DNA of 39,817 bases, taken from NCBI GenBank assembly GCA_947503135.1, contig CANNCQ010000025.1, positions 1 through 39,817 of the forward strand, given 5' to 3'. The notes below the pieces were generated by a model. The model ran no database searches. It was not told the origin of the DNA and worked only from the letters and a program-made list of their open reading frames with translations. Position numbers and translations under genes: made by a program. Every line of letters begins with the position of its first letter. Position 1 is the first letter of the stretch. Positions 1 through 11,938 of this stretch are shown piece by piece. The DNA is from an uncultured Aquimarina sp. Its GTDB lineage: Bacteria; Bacteroidota; Bacteroidia; Flavobacteriales; Flavobacteriaceae.

Positions 1-233
1 TGTCGTAACTACAATTTACTGCTATATAGCAGAATGCTCAACTTTTTTATTCTTTAAATCATAATGCACTACGGGTTAACAAAATATATTTACATTCATC
101 TTTCGTATAATTTTAAAGTGAATGATTCATATAATTGATTCTGTGTAGCAATAAATATTTTCGGTTTAAGAAAATAATCTATTTAATATACTGCTAGTTT
201 TCCTTTAACTAGTAAAACAAATTTTAAAATTAT
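1..233. other. Non-coding left edge
   Basis: This AT-rich stretch lies downstream of the minus-strand protease gene. I see no convincing reading frame or RNA gene in it. It probably holds the 3' end of the protease transcript and whatever gene lies to the left of the window. Confidence 0.5.
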
Positions 234-1469
234 TTAGCTTCTCAAATTACGAATACGTTTAGCTAAGGATGGGTGTGAATAGTGGTAAAACTCATAAGCT
301 GGGTGGGGAGTTAAATTGCTTAAACTATTTTTAGAAAGCTTTTTTAAGCTCGTAATTAGTGGCTCAGAAGCAAAAGTTTCTTTAGCATAATTGTCCGCTT
401 GGTATTCAAACTTCCTAGACATTATATTCATAAACAAACCTGTAATTTCAGAAATAGGTGTGTATAAAATTCCAAAAGCAATTAAGCCAATATGAAATGT
501 GGGTTGGCTAACACCTAAAGCAGCTGATAATACTGGACTAGCAACAAATAAAGAAAGTAACCATAATGTAAACCCTGTTAGCAGAATAGATAGCACTAAA
601 TTGTATATGATATGTTTTCTTTTGTAATGACCAACTTCATGGGCAAAAACAGCAACAATTTCATCTTCGTCTAAATCGTTTATTAAAGTATCAAAAAGGG
701 TAACTCTTTTTTCACTTCCAAAGCCAGAAAAATAGGCATTTGCTTTAGTACTTCTTTTAGAACCATCGAGAACAAATATTTTATTTAGCTTAAAGCCTAC
801 TTTGTCGCCATAACTTTCAATTTTGTTTCTTAAAGTGCCTTCTTCCAAAGGTTTCTGTTTATTAAAAATAGGGACAATAAGTTTAGCATAAAACATATTC
901 ATTAAAACAGAAAAAACAGCTACCAAAGTCCATGCATATAGCCAAAAATTAGGACCAGCTATTCCGTAGAACCAAATAATTAAAGCTAAAATTCCACCCC
1001 CAACTAAGGCTGTCATTAACCAGCCTTTAATTTTATCGCCAAAAAAAGTAGCTACAGACATTTTGTTAAAACCAAATTTTTCTTCGATTACAAAATTTTT
1101 GTAGTAACCAAAGGGAGTAGTAATAACATCGCTACCAATCATAATAATCCCAAAGAAAATTAAGCCGACAATAATAGGATTTTCGCTTATTGAAATCGCA
1201 AATTCATGAACAAGTTTAAAGCCATTTAAAAAGAAAAATGCTAAGGTTAATACCAATGAAAAAGCGCCAGAAACTAATCCAAACGTGTAATTTGTCTTTT
1301 TGTAATCCATCGATTTTTTATATTCATCTTCCGGGTATACATCTTTAAGCTCACTAGGTAAAGTGTCTCCGTATTTTTTAGCATTTAAGCCATCTAAAAT
1401 CAAGTCAACAACAAAGTTAATAACGATTATAGCAATTAAAATTATAAATACAGTTTGTGGATTGTTCAT
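234..1469 (-). CDS. M48 family metallopeptidase (Ste24/CAAX prenyl protease 1-like)
   Basis: A 411-aa integral membrane zinc endopeptidase of the Ste24 type. The zinc site is the HEVGH motif (His277, Glu278, His281), with Glu355 in the segment EYQADNYA as the expected third ligand. Hydrophobic segments at about 5-25, 62-82, 98-115, 150-170, 175-195, 290-312 and 325-345 give the multi-spanning layout of the family, and the length fits Ste24 homologues. Bacteria lack CAAX prenylation in general, so the likely role is membrane-protein quality control; that is inference. The gene reads towards the left edge. It is co-oriented with the rRNA methyltransferase upstream, about 33 bases away, so the two may share a transcript. 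Confidence 0.9.
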   Translation of the reverse strand: MNNPQTVFIILIAIIVINFVVDLILDGLNAKKYGDTLPSELKDVYPEDEYKKSMDYKKTNYTFGLVSGAFSLVLTLAFFFLNGFKLVHEFAISISENPIIVGLIFFGIIMIGSDVITTPFGYYKNFVIEEKFGFNKMSVATFFGDKIKGWLMTALVGGGILALIIWFYGIAGPNFWLYAWTLVAVFSVLMNMFYAKLIVPIFNKQKPLEEGTLRNKIESYGDKVGFKLNKIFVLDGSKRSTKANAYFSGFGSEKRVTLFDTLINDLDEDEIVAVFAHEVGHYKRKHIIYNLVLSILLTGFTLWLLSLFVASPVLSAALGVSQPTFHIGLIAFGILYTPISEITGLFMNIMSRKFEYQADNYAKETFASEPLITSLKKLSKNSLSNLTPHPAYEFYHYSHPSLAKRIRNLRS

Positions 1470-1502
1470 TGTAAAAAATTAAAGAGTAAAGGTACAAATT
1501 GA

Positions 1503-2306
1503 TTAACAACTACGTTGTCTTTTGGCTTCAAAAATAAGGATACCTGCAGCAACAGAAACATTCATAGAATCTACACTGCCATGCATAGGGATAATAATAT
1601 TTTGTTTAGAAGCATCTCGCCATTCTTTGCTTAAGCCATTGTGTTCGGTACCGACAACAATTGCTGAAGCCTGAGTGTAATTTTGGGAAGTATAAGATAT
1701 TGCTTCTTGTAAAATAGCACTATAAATGGTAATGTTTTTAGAAGATAAGTATGCAATAATTTCAGAAGTACTTCCTGTAGCTATAGCATTGGTAAATACG
1801 CAACCAACACTGGAGCGTATAATATTAGGATTGTAAATATCTGTTCTTGGGTTAGCAATAATAACTGCATCAACACCCGCTGCATCGGCAGTACGTAATA
1901 AAGCGCCTATATTACCGGGTTTTTCAGGAGCTTCGGCAACTAAAATTAAAGGGTTATTCTTTTTTAGTTGTAGTTGATCCAAATTTAAATTATTCCATTG
2001 CGCCACTGCTAATACACCTTCTGTAGATGTTCTATAAGCAAGTTTTTGATAAACTTCAATACTAATTTCTATAAAGGAAAAAGTAGTTAGATATTCTGAA
2101 AATTGTGAATTAAAATCATCGATACTCAATATATCGATACACACATAAACTTCCTTTATAATATAGCCTCCTTGTAGTGCTAATAAAGTTTCTTGAATGC
2201 CTTCAATTAAAAATAATTGCTCTTTTTTACGAGAGCGCGATTTTTCTCTTAACTGAAACAACTGTTTTACTTTAGCGTTTTGAGGGCTTAAAATTTGTTT
2301 GTGCAT
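1503..2306 (-). CDS. TrmH/SpoU-family RNA 2'-O-methyltransferase
   Basis: An SPOUT-class methyltransferase of about 267 aa. The three SpoU motifs are visible: NIGALLRTADAAG (motif 1), VVGTEHNGLS (motif 2) and the SAM-knot segment MNVSVAAGILIFEA (motif 3). The N-terminal region resembles the substrate-binding domain of 23S rRNA 2'-O-methyltransferases such as RlmB and TsnR, so rRNA is the likely substrate, though tRNA cannot be excluded. I chose the ATG at 2304-2306. The frame extends seven codons further to a TTG, but homologues usually begin with the MHKQ-like segment. The start is divergent from the FAD-dependent gene, with about 70 bases between them. Confidence 0.88.
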   Translation of the reverse strand: MHKQILSPQNAKVKQLFQLREKSRSRKKEQLFLIEGIQETLLALQGGYIIKEVYVCIDILSIDDFNSQFSEYLTTFSFIEISIEVYQKLAYRTSTEGVLAVAQWNNLNLDQLQLKKNNPLILVAEAPEKPGNIGALLRTADAAGVDAVIIANPRTDIYNPNIIRSSVGCVFTNAIATGSTSEIIAYLSSKNITIYSAILQEAISYTSQNYTQASAIVVGTEHNGLSKEWRDASKQNIIIPMHGSVDSMNVSVAAGILIFEAKRQRSC

Positions 2307-2355
2307 TTGGCAAATATAGTAAACCAACGGTATTCATTATAGTAGGTGTATTATG

Positions 2356-2363
2356 TATCTTTG
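2356..2363 (+). promoter_or_regulatory. Candidate Bacteroidota -7 promoter box (TATCTTTG)
   Basis: The octamer matches the Bacteroidota sigma-A consensus TAnnTTTG and sits 15 bases before the ATG at 2378. I do not see a good -33 TTG at the expected distance, so the call rests on the -7 box and its position. Confidence 0.4.
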
Positions 2364-2377
2364 GACAAAGTTTTTTT

Positions 2378-3925
2378 ATGCCTTCAGTTTTTCAAATTCA
2401 AGTTTCTCCTAAAGAAGCAGCAACACCACATTTATTAATACTTAAAGTGGCACGTTTAAACGGAATTCCTAAAGAAGAAATTACTCATATTGAAATATTA
2501 AAACGTTCTATTGATGCGCGTCAAAAAGCGGTTAAAATTAACTTGAAGGTTGAAGTTTACTTAAATGAGGTTTTTGAGCCGAAAGCTATAGACCTACCAC
2601 AATATCCTGATGTGACTAATGCAGAACCCATAATTATTGTTGGTGCGGGGCCAGCAGGCTTGTTTGCTGCTTTAAAATGTATCGAGTTAGGATTGAAACC
2701 TATAGTAATTGAACGTGGTAAAGATGTACGCGCACGCAGAAGAGATTTAAAAGCTATTAATAGAGACCATATTGTAAACGAAGATTCTAATTACTGCTTC
2801 GGAGAAGGTGGTGCAGGTACTTATAGTGATGGTAAATTGTATACCCGTTCAAAAAAACGAGGTGATGTTAACACTATTCTTAAGCTTTTGGTAGCCTTTG
2901 GTGCTACGCCCGAAATAATGGTAGAAGCTCATCCTCATATAGGAACCAATAAACTACCTGCTATAATCGCCAGTATAAGGGAGCGAATTATTGAGCAAGG
3001 CGGCAAGGTTCTTTTTGAAAAACGAGTAGTTGATTTTAATATAAAATTTAACCAAATACTAGGTGTTGAGTTGCATAATGGAGATCGAATAGAATCCAAA
3101 AAAGTAATTTTAGCAACGGGGCATTCGGCACGTGATATATTTAAATTATTACATAAAAAAGAAATTTTAATAGAAGCAAAAGCTTTTGCTTTGGGAGTAC
3201 GGGTGGAGCATTCACAACAATTAATAGATCAAATTCAATATAAAACACCGCAAAGAAGCGAATATTTGCCACCATCACCTTACAGTATTGTAAAACAAGT
3301 TAACGGACGTGGAATGTACTCATTTTGTATGTGTCCAGGAGGTGTAATAGCTCCTTGTGCTACAAGTCCAGGAGAGGTAGTAACTAATGGTTGGTCCCCT
3401 TCAAAGCGAAATCAACCAACCTCTAACAGTGGAATAGTAGTAGAGTTGAGACCAGAAGATTTTAAAGCTTTTGAAAAGCATGGTGCTTTGGCAGGAATGT
3501 ACTTTCAGTCATCAATAGAACAAAAAGCTTGGCATTTGGCGGGTGAAACACAACGGGTTCCAGGGCAACGATTAACAGACTTAGTAGCTAATAGAATTTC
3601 AAATACATTACCTGAAACCTCATATAAACCAGGCTTAACTTCAGTAGACATGGGAGAAGTTTTCCCAACTTTTATTCATGATATTTTTAAACAGGGTTTT
3701 CAAGATTTTAATAAGAGTATGAAAGGATATCTCACAGAAGAAGCAGTAGCACATGCCCCAGAATCTCGTACCTCTTCACCTGTTAGAATTCCGCGCGATT
3801 TTAAAACTTTAGAGCATCCCCAAATAAAAGGATTGTTTCCTTGCGGAGAAGGTGCTGGTTACGCCGGTGGAATAATATCAGCAGCTATCGATGGACAAAA
3901 ATGTGCGGAAGCTCTTTTAAAATAA
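2378..3925 (+). CDS. FAD-dependent oxidoreductase (COG2509-type, NAD(P)/FAD-binding)
   Basis: A 515-aa flavoprotein. The N-terminal 80 residues form a small alpha/beta region typical of the COG2509 'uncharacterised FAD-dependent dehydrogenase' family. A Rossmann dinucleotide-binding motif follows (GAGPAGLFAA, from about residue 89), then the segment NYCFGEGGAGTYSDGKL characteristic of the family. Near the C-terminus, GLFPCGEGAGYAGGIISAA is the second FAD-contacting motif. The physiological substrate of this family is not established. It is a single gene with its own apparent promoter, and 241 bases of non-coding DNA separate it from katG. Confidence 0.88.
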   Translation: MPSVFQIQVSPKEAATPHLLILKVARLNGIPKEEITHIEILKRSIDARQKAVKINLKVEVYLNEVFEPKAIDLPQYPDVTNAEPIIIVGAGPAGLFAALKCIELGLKPIVIERGKDVRARRRDLKAINRDHIVNEDSNYCFGEGGAGTYSDGKLYTRSKKRGDVNTILKLLVAFGATPEIMVEAHPHIGTNKLPAIIASIRERIIEQGGKVLFEKRVVDFNIKFNQILGVELHNGDRIESKKVILATGHSARDIFKLLHKKEILIEAKAFALGVRVEHSQQLIDQIQYKTPQRSEYLPPSPYSIVKQVNGRGMYSFCMCPGGVIAPCATSPGEVVTNGWSPSKRNQPTSNSGIVVELRPEDFKAFEKHGALAGMYFQSSIEQKAWHLAGETQRVPGQRLTDLVANRISNTLPETSYKPGLTSVDMGEVFPTFIHDIFKQGFQDFNKSMKGYLTEEAVAHAPESRTSSPVRIPRDFKTLEHPQIKGLFPCGEGAGYAGGIISAAIDGQKCAEALLK

Positions 3926-4081
3926 CACATAGCTATTTTTCTAATCATTTTTAGAGACTTTATTATTATAATATTCTATTTTTTTTAACATAGTAGTTAT
4001 GCTTTTTAGCTATTTTTAGTTAAAATAATTAAATGCTGTTTACAATTAGGCAACACTAGTGATAGTTTTTCCTTATTGTTA

Positions 4082-4107
4082 ATTAGTTTTAAAGAATTAA
4101 AACTAAT
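4082..4107. promoter_or_regulatory. Perfect 11-bp inverted repeat upstream of katG
   Basis: Arms ATTAGTTTTAA (4082-4092) and TTAAAACTAAT (4097-4107) are perfect complements around a 4-base spacer. The element is 59 bases before the katG ATG and 156 bases after the previous stop codon, and no T-run follows it. It therefore looks like an operator rather than a terminator. A peroxide-responsive regulator is a natural guess but is not shown by the sequence. Confidence 0.5.
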
Positions 4108-4109
4108 AG

Positions 4110-6386
<2,277 letters not shown>

Positions 6387-6410
6387 TAAAACTTGTAATA
6401 ATTAAAAATA

Positions 6411-6446
6411 AAAAGCCTCTTGAGTTAAACATCAAGAGGCTTTTTT
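6411..6446. terminator. Bidirectional Rho-independent terminator
   Basis: A 13-bp stem (AAAAGCCTCTTGA / TCAAGAGGCTTTT) with an 8-base loop and T-runs on both strands lies between katG and the convergent pseudouridine synthase gene. It can terminate both transcripts. Confidence 0.92.
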
Positions 6447-6463
6447 ATTAAATTTATGTAGCA

Positions 6464-7159
6464 CTATTTATGAATCACATCCCATAAAGAATCTTTTGGT
6501 GGCGGTGCAATAAAAGTCAAGGGTTCTTTTTTTACAGGGTGTATAAGTGTAAGTTTCCTTGCGTGTAAATGTATGCCTCCATTAGGGTTACTTCGCTTTG
6601 CCCCGTATTTTAAATCTCCTTTAATAGAGCAGCCTATTTTGTTAAGTTGAGCTCTTATTTGATGATGTCTTCCTGTATGTAAATCAATTTCAAGAAGAGA
6701 GAAATTATCTAGCTTTTGCAGTAATTTGTATGATAAACTAGCTTTTTTAGAATTAGGAACCTCTTTGGGATAGGCGTAAGATTTATTTTGTTTTTGGTTT
6801 CTAACCAAATAGTGTGTTAGGGTGTCTTGATTTTTAGGAGGTTTCTCGCTAATCATTGCCCAATATGTTTTGTTGGTGTTTTTTTCAGCGAAAGCTTTAT
6901 TAAGTCTAGTAAGTGCTTTAGTTGTGCGCGCAAAAATAATAACACCAGTAGTTGGTCTATCTAACCGATGTACTACGCCTAAGAACACAGCGCCTGGTTT
7001 ATTATATTTTTTAGCAATATATTTTTTTACGACTTCACTTAAAGGCTCATCTCCTGTTTGATCGCCTTGAACAATATCACCCGCTTTTTTGTTAATTGCT
7101 ATAATATGATTGTCCTCGTAGATAACCTCAAGATTTTCAATGGTAGAGTGCTGTTTCAA
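6464..7159 (-). CDS. RluA-family RNA pseudouridine synthase
   Basis: A 231-aa single-domain pseudouridine synthase that isomerises uridine in rRNA or tRNA. The catalytic motif HRLDRPTTGV gives Asp67 as the nucleophile. The segment LHTGRHHQIRAQL and the C-terminal IHLHARKL stretch are further RluA-family motifs. There is no N-terminal S4 domain, so it is closer in architecture to RluA/TruC-type enzymes than to RluD; which uridine it modifies cannot be read from sequence. It is followed in the same direction, about 50 bases upstream, by panB, and the two may be co-transcribed. Confidence 0.92.
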   Translation of the reverse strand: MKQHSTIENLEVIYEDNHIIAINKKAGDIVQGDQTGDEPLSEVVKKYIAKKYNKPGAVFLGVVHRLDRPTTGVIIFARTTKALTRLNKAFAEKNTNKTYWAMISEKPPKNQDTLTHYLVRNQKQNKSYAYPKEVPNSKKASLSYKLLQKLDNFSLLEIDLHTGRHHQIRAQLNKIGCSIKGDLKYGAKRSNPNGGIHLHARKLTLIHPVKKEPLTFIAPPPKDSLWDVIHK

Positions 7160-7209
7160 GTTACGCGTATTATGTAATATATATTAAATGCTATTTTAGT
7201 GAAAGTGAT

Positions 7210-8025
7210 TTAATATTGTTCATTTTCATTAGGGAAATCTTCACCTTTTACATCACTTACATATTGCCCAACAGCATTTGTAATAAGCTCGTGTAAATTA
7301 AGGTAACGTCTTAAAAAACGTGGATTAAACTCATTAGTCATCCCCAATAAATCATTAACCACTAATACTTGTCCGTCTACTTTGCCAGCTCCAATTCCTA
7401 TTACAGGTATCGTTAGTTGTTCTGCTACTTCTTGTGCTAATTTAGCGGGCACTTTTTCGAGAACTACAGCAAAACACCCTGCTTTTTGAAGGAATAAAGC
7501 ATCTTTAATTAACTTTTGCGCTTCTTCTTCTTCTTTAGCTCTAACAGTATAAGTTCCAAATTTGTAAATAGATTGGGGGGTTAATCCTAAATGTCCCATT
7601 ACTGGTATACCTGCATTTAATATTTTTTTGATAGAATCTTTAATTTCCGAACCTCCTTCTAACTTAATAGAGTGCCCTCCAGATTCTTTCATGATCCTGA
7701 TTGCAGAGCGTAATGCCTCCTTGGGGTCACTTTGGTAACTTCCAAAAGGTAAGTCGACAACCACTAGTGAGCGTTTAGCACCTCTTACTACGGACGATGC
7801 ATGATATATCATTTGATCCAAAGTAATAGGTAAAGTTGTTTCATGCCCTGCCATTACATTTGAAGCAGAATCACCTACCAAAATAACATCTATACCTGCT
7901 TTGTCTACCATTTGTGCCATAGTATAATCGTATGCAGTAACCATCGAAATTTTTTCGCCGTTCGATTTCATTTCGACTAAACTTCGAGTGGTAATACGTT
8001 TGTAATCTTTTTTTACTGTTGACAT
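7210..8025 (-). CDS. panB: 3-methyl-2-oxobutanoate hydroxymethyltransferase PanB
   Basis: A 271-aa PanB of standard length, catalysing the first committed step of pantothenate/CoA synthesis: transfer of a hydroxymethyl group from methylene-tetrahydrofolate to alpha-ketoisovalerate. The metal-binding and catalytic residues match the family: Asp52 (LVGDSASNV), Asp91 (VVDLPFGSY), Lys121/Glu123 (IKLEGG) and Glu190 (VVLEKVP). His145 sits in the [10 protein letters not shown] signature. It is cytosolic. It lies between birA and the pseudouridine synthase, all on the minus strand; no other pantothenate gene is nearby. Confidence 0.97.
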   Translation of the reverse strand: MSTVKKDYKRITTRSLVEMKSNGEKISMVTAYDYTMAQMVDKAGIDVILVGDSASNVMAGHETTLPITLDQMIYHASSVVRGAKRSLVVVDLPFGSYQSDPKEALRSAIRIMKESGGHSIKLEGGSEIKDSIKKILNAGIPVMGHLGLTPQSIYKFGTYTVRAKEEEEAQKLIKDALFLQKAGCFAVVLEKVPAKLAQEVAEQLTIPVIGIGAGKVDGQVLVVNDLLGMTNEFNPRFLRRYLNLHELITNAVGQYVSDVKGEDFPNENEQY

Positions 8026-8076
8026 GGTTTTTTACTATTTGAGGGTAAATTTAGTAATACTATTTTCTTTTAGAAA

Positions 8077-8814
8077 CTAAAATAGGAGTCTTATTTCTTT
8101 TAAATTATACTGATTTACTAAGTTGTCTTCTTCTAATACAATAAGCTTTCCACAATTTGAAATTCCTTGAATTATTCCTGTAAAGCTAGTGTTTTGATTA
8201 TTCTTTATAAAAGTGGATGCCTTTCCTTTTCTAAATAGGGCAGCTTCAAATTGTTTTTTTAAAAGATTGAAATGTATTGAAGTGTAATTTTTTAGTGAAG
8301 TTTCAAATTTCATTAAAATGGAATTTAAAATTTGTTCTAAATTAAAAATATTTGAAGTAATTTTTTTTAGAGAGCTTGCTTGGGGTAAATTTTCAAAATC
8401 ATCTTGGTTTACATTTAGTCCTATTCCGATGATACTTCCACTGCATGCGCCATTTTTGTATATATTCTCAATAAGTATTCCTCCGATTTTTTTATTTGCT
8501 GACATAATGTCGTTAGGCCATTTAATATGAAGCAAGGGTAAAGAAAATTGTTTTAGAGCGTTAAATACACTTAAAGCCGATATCAAATTTATAGCAATTG
8601 CATGCTTGGCGAGATCATCAGAAATCGGAGTATATATACTAAATGTAAGGTTTAGTCCGCTTTTAGCGAGCCAAGTATTGCCCATTTGTCCTTTGCCTTT
8701 AGTTTGATGTTGAGTCCAAACGCATGTTATTTTATAGATAGTTTTATCCCTAACAAGCTCTTTTAATAAGCTGTTTGTAGATTCTGTGGCATCAACTTTG
8801 ATTAAATTTATCAC
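8077..8814 (-). CDS. birA: Biotin--[acetyl-CoA-carboxylase] ligase (monofunctional BirA)
   Basis: A 245-aa biotin protein ligase that forms biotinyl-AMP and attaches biotin to carboxyl-carrier lysines. The biotin/ATP-binding loop is GKGQMGNTW, and the catalytic region IKWPNDIM...KIGGILIE is intact. There is no N-terminal helix-turn-helix, so it is the class I, non-repressor form. A C-terminal segment of about 45 residues fits the small SH3-like domain. It is divergent from rsfS with 77 bases between the starts, the usual neighbour relation in flavobacteria. Confidence 0.94.
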   Translation of the reverse strand: MINLIKVDATESTNSLLKELVRDKTIYKITCVWTQHQTKGKGQMGNTWLAKSGLNLTFSIYTPISDDLAKHAIAINLISALSVFNALKQFSLPLLHIKWPNDIMSANKKIGGILIENIYKNGACSGSIIGIGLNVNQDDFENLPQASSLKKITSNIFNLEQILNSILMKFETSLKNYTSIHFNLLKKQFEAALFRKGKASTFIKNNQNTSFTGIIQGISNCGKLIVLEEDNLVNQYNLKEIRLLF

Positions 8815-8865
8815 AAATAATGAAGTTATAGGTTACAAATAACGTGTTAAAACCTTAAAAAAGAA

Positions 8866-8873
8866 TAACTTTG
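8866..8873 (+). promoter_or_regulatory. Candidate -7 promoter box (TAACTTTG) for the rsfS-ftsH operon
   Basis: The octamer matches TAnnTTTG and lies 19 bases before the rsfS ATG. A -33 TTG is not obvious at the expected spacing, so only the -7 element is supported. Confidence 0.45.
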
Positions 8874-8891
8874 TTTTGTTAAAATATAAGA

Positions 8892-9263
8892 ATGTCGAAA
8901 ACACACATTGATAATGACAGCTTAATAGCAGAAGTCATTAAAGGTATTGAAGAAGTAAAAGGTCAGGATATAACTATACTAGATTTAAGAAAATTAGAAA
9001 ATACAGTCTGTGATTATTTTGTAATATGTAATGGAAATTCTAACACGCAAGTAAACGCAATTGTTGGTTCCGTTCAGAAAATAGTAAGTAAAGCTTTAAA
9101 AGATAAGCCATGGCATGTTGAAGGTTCTGAAAATGCTGAATGGGTATTGATGGATTATGTTAACGTGGTAGTTCATGTATTTCAAAAACACATTAGAGAA
9201 GAGTATGATATAGAAGCACTTTGGGGTGATGCAAAGAGCACTATTATTCCTTCAAATTATTAA
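8892..9263 (+). CDS. rsfS: Ribosome silencing factor RsfS
   Basis: A 123-aa RsfS/Iojap-family protein. The family binds ribosomal protein uL14 and blocks subunit joining under starvation. The conserved core is seen in VCDYFVICNGNSNTQVNAI, WHVEGSENAEWVLMDY and the end segment VNVVVHVFQKHIREEYDIEALWGD. It is the first gene of the rsfS-ftsH-LUD-cdsA-psd-ACBP run, with 21 bases to ftsH, which is a conserved flavobacterial arrangement. Confidence 0.96.
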   Translation: MSKTHIDNDSLIAEVIKGIEEVKGQDITILDLRKLENTVCDYFVICNGNSNTQVNAIVGSVQKIVSKALKDKPWHVEGSENAEWVLMDYVNVVVHVFQKHIREEYDIEALWGDAKSTIIPSNY

Positions 9264-9284
9264 AATTTTATTGATAAAGATTTC

Positions 9285-11255
9285 ATGGCAAATCAGAAAA
9301 AAAAGACAGATAACAAACGTCCAAAGTTCAATTCTTATTGGATTATAGCAGTAATTATACTTGGTTTTATAGCAATTACTATTTTTGATTCAGGGGTTGG
9401 ATCAAATAAGCAAATATCTACATCAGATTTTTTCTCTTTTTTAAGAGAAAAAGAGGTTGCTAAAGTTAATATAGTAAACAATAGATTAGCAAAAGTTTTT
9501 CTTACTCCAGAGGCTAAAATGCTTGAGGAACATAAGCGAAAAAGAAGCACTTCTTTTTTAGATACAGCATCAGGTGGTGTTACGGCAGATTATCAATTTG
9601 AAATAGGTGATTTGGCTTATTTTCAAAAGGAGTTTGATGAAATAAAAAAGACTAATAATTTAGATTCGACTATATATTTTGTTTCAGATTCTAATTTTTT
9701 AGGTGATATTATTATTACACTTTTACCAATAGCCTTACTTATTGGAGTTTGGATATTTGTAATGAAACGTATGAGTGGTGGATCTGGTGGCGGTGGTCCA
9801 GGAGGTCAGATTTTTAACATAGGAAAATCTAAGGCTAAACTTTTTGATGAAAAAACGGATATTCAAATTTCATTTGATAATGTTGCTGGGCTAGAAGGCG
9901 CTAAAGAAGAAGTTCAAGAAATTGTAGATTTTTTAAAGAATCCAGAAAAATATACATCTCTAGGAGGTAAAATTCCTAAAGGAGCTTTGTTAGTAGGGCC
10001 TCCAGGTACAGGAAAAACATTATTAGCAAAAGCTGTTGCAGGTGAAGCGAAAGTGCCTTTTTTCTCTTTATCAGGCTCTGACTTTGTAGAAATGTTCGTT
10101 GGTGTAGGAGCATCAAGAGTTCGTGATTTATTTAAACAAGCAAAAGATAAATCTCCAGCTATTATTTTTATTGATGAGATCGATGCCATAGGACGTGCAC
10201 GTGGTAATAACGCCATGTCAGGTTCTAATGATGAGCGTGAAAATACATTGAATCAATTGTTAACAGAAATGGATGGTTTCGGCTCAAACAGTAATGTTAT
10301 TGTAATAGCAGCTACAAACCGAGCAGACGTTTTAGATAAAGCATTAATGCGGGCAGGTCGTTTTGACAGACAAATTTATGTTGATTTGCCAGATGTTAAT
10401 GAAAGAGCAGAAATTTTTGCGGTACATTTGAAGCCAATTAAAAAGGAAGAAAAATTAGATGTTAGTTTTTTATCCAAACAGACACCAGGTTTCTCTGGAG
10501 CAGATATTGCTAATGTTTGTAATGAAGCAGCTTTAATAGCAGCTCGTAAGGGTAAAAAGGTAGTTGGTAAACAAGATTTTTTAGATGCTGTAGATAGAAT
10601 TGTTGGAGGTTTAGAAAAGAAAAATAAAATAATTACCCCTTCAGAAAAGAGAGCTATAGCTTTTCATGAAGCAGGTCATGCTACGGTGAGTTGGATGCTT
10701 GAGCATGCGGCACCACTAGTTAAAGTTACTATTGTACCTAGGGGCCAATCTTTAGGAGCTGCTTGGTATTTACCAGAAGAAAGACAAATAGTACGTCCTA
10801 ACCAAATGTTGGATGAAATGTGTGCAACCCTTGGTGGTAGAGCTGCAGAGAAGGTTATTTTTAATGAAATTTCTACAGGAGCATTAAGTGATTTAGAAAA
10901 AGTAACTAAACAAGCGAGGGCCATGGTTACTGTTTATGGACTTAATGATAAAATAGGTAATTTAACCTATTACGATTCAAGCGGTCAAAATCAATATGAT
11001 TTTAATAAACCTTACAGTGAACAAACTGCTGAATTGATTGATAAGGAAATTTCTGAAATAATTGAAGCTCAATATCAAAGAGCTATTAATTTATTGGAAG
11101 AAAATAAAGATAAATTAACCCAACTTGCAGAGGTATTACTCGAAAAAGAAGTGATTTTCAAAGATAATCTTCAAGAAATTTTTGGAAAACGCCCTTTTGA
11201 TAAAGAAGAAGATATTGAGGAGTCTGATAAACAGTCGACTGTAGAAGAAGCTTAA
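9285..11255 (+). CDS. ftsH: ATP-dependent zinc metalloprotease FtsH
   Basis: A 656-aa membrane AAA+ protease that degrades misfolded and regulatory membrane proteins. Two membrane segments (about 17-35 and 139-160) flank a periplasmic domain. A Gly-rich linker follows, then the AAA+ module with Walker A GPPGTGKT (238-245), Walker B IIFIDEID (293-300) and the arginine-finger region around MRAGRFDRQ. The protease site is HEAGH (His461, Glu462, His465), with Asp536 as the third zinc ligand. Length and order are those of ordinary FtsH. It is downstream of rsfS and upstream of the LUD and lipid genes, so membrane quality control and phospholipid synthesis are probably co-transcribed. Confidence 0.98.
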   Translation: MANQKKKTDNKRPKFNSYWIIAVIILGFIAITIFDSGVGSNKQISTSDFFSFLREKEVAKVNIVNNRLAKVFLTPEAKMLEEHKRKRSTSFLDTASGGVTADYQFEIGDLAYFQKEFDEIKKTNNLDSTIYFVSDSNFLGDIIITLLPIALLIGVWIFVMKRMSGGSGGGGPGGQIFNIGKSKAKLFDEKTDIQISFDNVAGLEGAKEEVQEIVDFLKNPEKYTSLGGKIPKGALLVGPPGTGKTLLAKAVAGEAKVPFFSLSGSDFVEMFVGVGASRVRDLFKQAKDKSPAIIFIDEIDAIGRARGNNAMSGSNDERENTLNQLLTEMDGFGSNSNVIVIAATNRADVLDKALMRAGRFDRQIYVDLPDVNERAEIFAVHLKPIKKEEKLDVSFLSKQTPGFSGADIANVCNEAALIAARKGKKVVGKQDFLDAVDRIVGGLEKKNKIITPSEKRAIAFHEAGHATVSWMLEHAAPLVKVTIVPRGQSLGAAWYLPEERQIVRPNQMLDEMCATLGGRAAEKVIFNEISTGALSDLEKVTKQARAMVTVYGLNDKIGNLTYYDSSGQNQYDFNKPYSEQTAELIDKEISEIIEAQYQRAINLLEENKDKLTQLAEVLLEKEVIFKDNLQEIFGKRPFDKEEDIEESDKQSTVEEA

Positions 11256-11334
11256 TAGTAAGTTGTAAATAGTAACGGATTTTAACAATTTTGCGTAACT
11301 TAGATGCGGATTTGAAAGAGTACGCATTTAAGTT

Positions 11335-11937
11335 ATGAATTTCTTTAAAAAAATATTTACAAAAAACACTACCTCGACTAAATCTGTTGACGACAGTGGT
11401 AGTAGTAAATATATGCCAACGGATGATATTCCAGTTGATGAACAATTTATGTTGAAGTTTACCAAAAAAAATGGTAAATTTTTATATTGTGATAATATCC
11501 AAGAAGCTCATGAAGCTTTTGAAAATATTCTTATTGAAAATGATTGGTTAAATGCAGAAGTTTGTTGTTTGCAAAATACTATAAAAGATGAATTTTCTGG
11601 ATACAATTTAACATTTTCAGCAAATGAAAAGGCATCCTTTTACCTGTCCGATTGTGAGTATTTAATTTCGAGAATAGGAGGTATATTAGTTTCATCCAAC
11701 CAATTAAAAGAAAAAAAACTTCACGAAATCCCAGATCAATTAGTTGTAATAGCGTATACTAGCCAATTAATTCGTGATATAAGTGAAGGTTTGAAAGGAA
11801 TTAAGCATAAAACAGGTATAATACCCTCAAATATTACAACTATTCAGCACTTCGGGAGTACAAAACAAAATGATGATTTTATGAGCTATGGTAGTAGTTC
11901 AAAAAACCTGTATTTATTATTAGTTGAAGATTTATAG
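11335..11937 (+). CDS. LUD-domain (lactate utilisation B/C-like) protein
   Basis: A 200-aa protein resembling the LUD domain found in LutB/LutC. Recognisable stretches include FSANEKASFYLSDCEYLISRIGGILVSS and the end segment RDISEGLKGIKHKTG...STTIQHFGST-like region. In flavobacteria a gene of this type normally follows ftsH, and the synteny supports the call more than any catalytic motif does. Its biochemical role is not established. The stop codon is one base from the cdsA start, suggesting translational coupling. Confidence 0.72.
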   Translation: MNFFKKIFTKNTTSTKSVDDSGSSKYMPTDDIPVDEQFMLKFTKKNGKFLYCDNIQEAHEAFENILIENDWLNAEVCCLQNTIKDEFSGYNLTFSANEKASFYLSDCEYLISRIGGILVSSNQLKEKKLHEIPDQLVVIAYTSQLIRDISEGLKGIKHKTGIIPSNITTIQHFGSTKQNDDFMSYGSSSKNLYLLLVEDL

Positions 11938-11938
11938 T

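Noticed and set aside
2307..2327. TTG start seven codons upstream for the SpoU methyltransferase
   Set aside because: The ATG at 2304-2306 gives the usual N-terminus, and the extra residues look like untranslated leader.
10676..10924. Minus-strand frames inside ftsH, katG, asnS and rpoN
   Set aside because: They are shadows of strongly conserved genes on the plus strand and show no protein-family features of their own.
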